A stretch of 64,000 nucleotides of DNA, from NCBI RefSeq assembly GCF_900070325.1, contig NZ_LN879430.1, forward strand, positions 1,419,379 to 1,483,378, in the 5' to 3' direction. This stretch comes from Herbinix luporum. GTDB lineage: Bacteria > Bacillota > Clostridia > Lachnospirales > Lachnospiraceae. This document shows, one piece after another, positions 62,776-64,000 of this stretch (the first letter of the stretch is position 1; the number at the start of each line of letters is the position of its first letter). Below the pieces are notes generated by a model. It had not been told where the DNA came from. It saw only the letters and a program-made list of their open reading frames with translations, and ran no database searches. A program made the position numbers and the translations under genes.

Positions 62776-63368
62776 TTAGTACAATGTAACTCCGCTATAG
62801 GATGCATTTTTCTTATTGTAAACGACTGCGCGAAATGCTTCGCTTCTTGGCACAAAAAACTGAATAGTACCTTTTTTAGTTTTACCTGAGTATTTTTCAA
62901 TCTTTATTTTGTAGAGATTCATACATACGTTATAACTGTAGTAACCTTTAGGAGCAGTTTTCTCAATTGTTCTTGTCGAAATATTTGTAATACCCCAAGA
63001 TTTCTTTGAAGTTTTCTCAATTGAACCGCCCACCTTAGCAGGGACTTTATAGCCAGAAAAATCAACTTCAGGATTAAGGGAAAATTTTGTTTGACTATCA
63101 AAATTAAAACTCCTAGACTGAGTCAAAACAACTTCTGTATTGTTTTTGTACTCAAAACCAGAAGATACTTTATCACTTCCATACCACACTCTAAACCAAT
63201 TTGGATCTCTGTAAACTTTTGCAGTGAATTTTTATTTCCACCACAAGGCTCCAGTGGTAAATTAATAAGTATTATAATACGAGTAAGCCGCATTTACTGG
63301 AGTAGTCATAAAAGTCATAAGAAATATCACTACTAGAACCAAGGCAGTGCCTTTTTTGTCTTGGTCAT
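62776..63368 (-). pseudogene. Secreted protein gene broken by a frameshift and two nonsense codons
   Basis: With GGAGG upstream, the ATG at 63366-63368 opens MTKTKKA and then stops. If one base is added in the A6 run a few codons in, the frame becomes a perfect signal peptide, ALVLVVIFLMTFMTTPVNAA, followed by YSYYNTY. The same frame then meets TAA, continues FTTGALWWK, meets a second TAA, and goes on as KFTAKVYRDPNWFRVWYGSD through the 137-residue body to 62776. Both stops could be CAA(Gln)-to-TAA changes. The body (SWGITNISTRTIEKTAPKGY, YSYNVCMNLYKIKIEKYSGK) is beta-rich, with no family that I recognise. Confidence 0.65.
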
Positions 63369-63826
63369 TTTCCTAACCTCCTTTTAATTTGTATAAATTA
63401 AACTGTCATTATATAGTAGCTCGCATATAATGACTAAGTCTAATATCATTACTAAAGCATGTTACAATTAATGTCAGTATAATACCTTATTATAGATGTA
63501 ACATTTTATAATATAATGTTATAAATTGTTTGCTAATGTGATTTTTGTACTATATTGTAGCATAATAATCCAGGTATGTAAAGTTCATTAATTAAAATGG
63601 TTTTTTTGTCTACCAGTTTTTAGAATCTTCTTGAACATAGATTTGCTTTTAGTAGTTTTATTATAAAAGTATCCTATTGACATTTGGTAATATTTGGATT
63701 ATATTAATTCTTGCATTGTAGCTATAATAAAGAAACTACAAATTGCAATTACAAATGGAGGTGGTAAAAAAGAGCAAACAGAATTTAAGTAATCAAAGCA
63801 AAATAAACAATGGAGGTCGATAAACA
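63369..63826. other. Intergenic region between divergent secreted-protein genes
   Basis: About 460 AT-rich bases. Apart from the promoter at 63677-63705, I see a small palindrome, TAACATT/AATGTTA (63498-63504 and 63514-63520), and two similar ribosome-site-like segments, AAATGGAGGTGGTAAA and CAATGGAGGTCGATAA (near 63754 and 63809). A 22-codon frame from ATG 63755 spans the space between them but has no ribosome site of its own. Confidence 0.45.
63677..63705 (+). promoter_or_regulatory. Promoter of the terminal secreted-protein gene
   Basis: TTGACA (63677-63682) and TATATT (63700-63705) with a 17-base spacer, about 120 bases before the start codon. Confidence 0.7.
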
Positions 63827-64000
63827 ATGAAAAAATTCCTTACAAAGTCAATTTCATTTGTGCTATGTTTTGCAATTACATTTACAACATTAACACAGAC
63901 TGTCAGTGCAGCCACTAAACAGTCAAATAAAGAGAAGCAAGCTATTAAAGCAGCACAAGAAGTTTTTAATAGTTTATCACCAGAAGCAAAGGAGAAATTT
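63827..64000 (+). CDS. Secreted protein, N-terminus only (cut by window edge)
   Basis: The ATG at 63827, with GGAGG 10 bases upstream, opens 58 codons to the window end. A signal peptide is clear: MKKFLTKSISFVLCFAITFT, then TLTQTVSAAT with a likely cleavage after SAA/VSA. The mature part begins with a Lys/Gln-rich helix (KEKQAIKAAQEVFNSLSPEA). The family cannot be named from this much. Confidence 0.75.
   Translation, partial: MKKFLTKSISFVLCFAITFTTLTQTVSAATKQSNKEKQAIKAAQEVFNSLSPEAKEKF

Noticed and set aside
63755..63823. 22-codon leader peptide before the last gene
   Set aside because: No ribosome site before its ATG and low-complexity content; recorded only as part of the intergenic region.

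Overview
The window reads as a chromosomal segment of a low-GC anaerobic Firmicute, most likely a Clostridia/Lachnospiraceae-type bacterium (inference). Support: strong Shine-Dalgarno sites, AT-rich intergenic DNA, an oxygen-sensitive glycyl radical enzyme, a hemerythrin-CheX-chemoreceptor cluster, a GH120 beta-xylosidase, BlaR/BlaI-type regulation, FMN and TPP riboswitches and a clostridial-style polyamine operon. No rRNA, tRNA, CRISPR array, insertion sequence or phage gene was recognised.

Layout. 0-5 kb: a split chromate transporter pair (the first gene is cut by the window edge), a decayed TPR gene, a Na/phosphate symporter-like protein, and a LicD-family gene followed by an 18-bp x 7 tandem repeat inside a perfect 13-bp inverted repeat. 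5-13 kb: a MacB/FtsX-type ABC exporter, a uracil-DNA-glycosylase-family protein, an XRE regulator, an EAL protein and a CmpB-like membrane/HD fusion. 13-15 kb: a broken cidA/nagB chimera, then intact nagA. 15-19 kb: an ABC ATPase-permease wrecked by two internal deletions, an unknown gene, a GNAT acetyltransferase, and a CDP-alcohol phosphotransferase with a leftover aminotransferase tail. 19-25.7 kb: a six-gene polyamine operon with genes for both the SAM-dependent and the carboxyspermidine routes. 26-30 kb: a thiamine operon (thiM, thiamine-binding protein, thiE, thiC, Cys-rich protein) behind two near-identical TPP riboswitches, each with its own terminator. 30-36 kb: an oligopeptide/nickel-type ABC importer. 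36-38 kb: nadA-nadC without nadB. 38-41 kb: a DUF1835/F5-8C chimera and the GH120 enzyme. 41-45 kb: ribDE-ribBA-ribH behind an FMN riboswitch. 45-53 kb: small membrane protein, AAC(3)-type acetyltransferase, DUF1284 protein, M56/BlaI pair, hemerythrin/CheX/truncated chemoreceptor, PAP2 phosphatase. 53-60.7 kb: a visibly GC-richer nucleoside-type (BMP/Nup) ABC importer operon with a YjjI glycyl radical enzyme and its YjjW activase inserted between the binding protein and the ATPase. 60.7-64 kb: remnants of a MacB-type exporter, a lipoprotein, a broken secreted-protein gene, and the start of another secreted protein.

Two themes stand out. First, the importer + YjjI/YjjW operon suggests that this little-understood glycyl radical enzyme acts on an imported nucleoside or its sugar. 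Second, the window holds an unusual number of genes that look cut by internal, usually out-of-frame deletions with their ends joined. These are either real genome decay or assembly artefacts, and read mapping would decide. Starts were moved from the longest open frame wherever a Shine-Dalgarno site favoured an internal codon.
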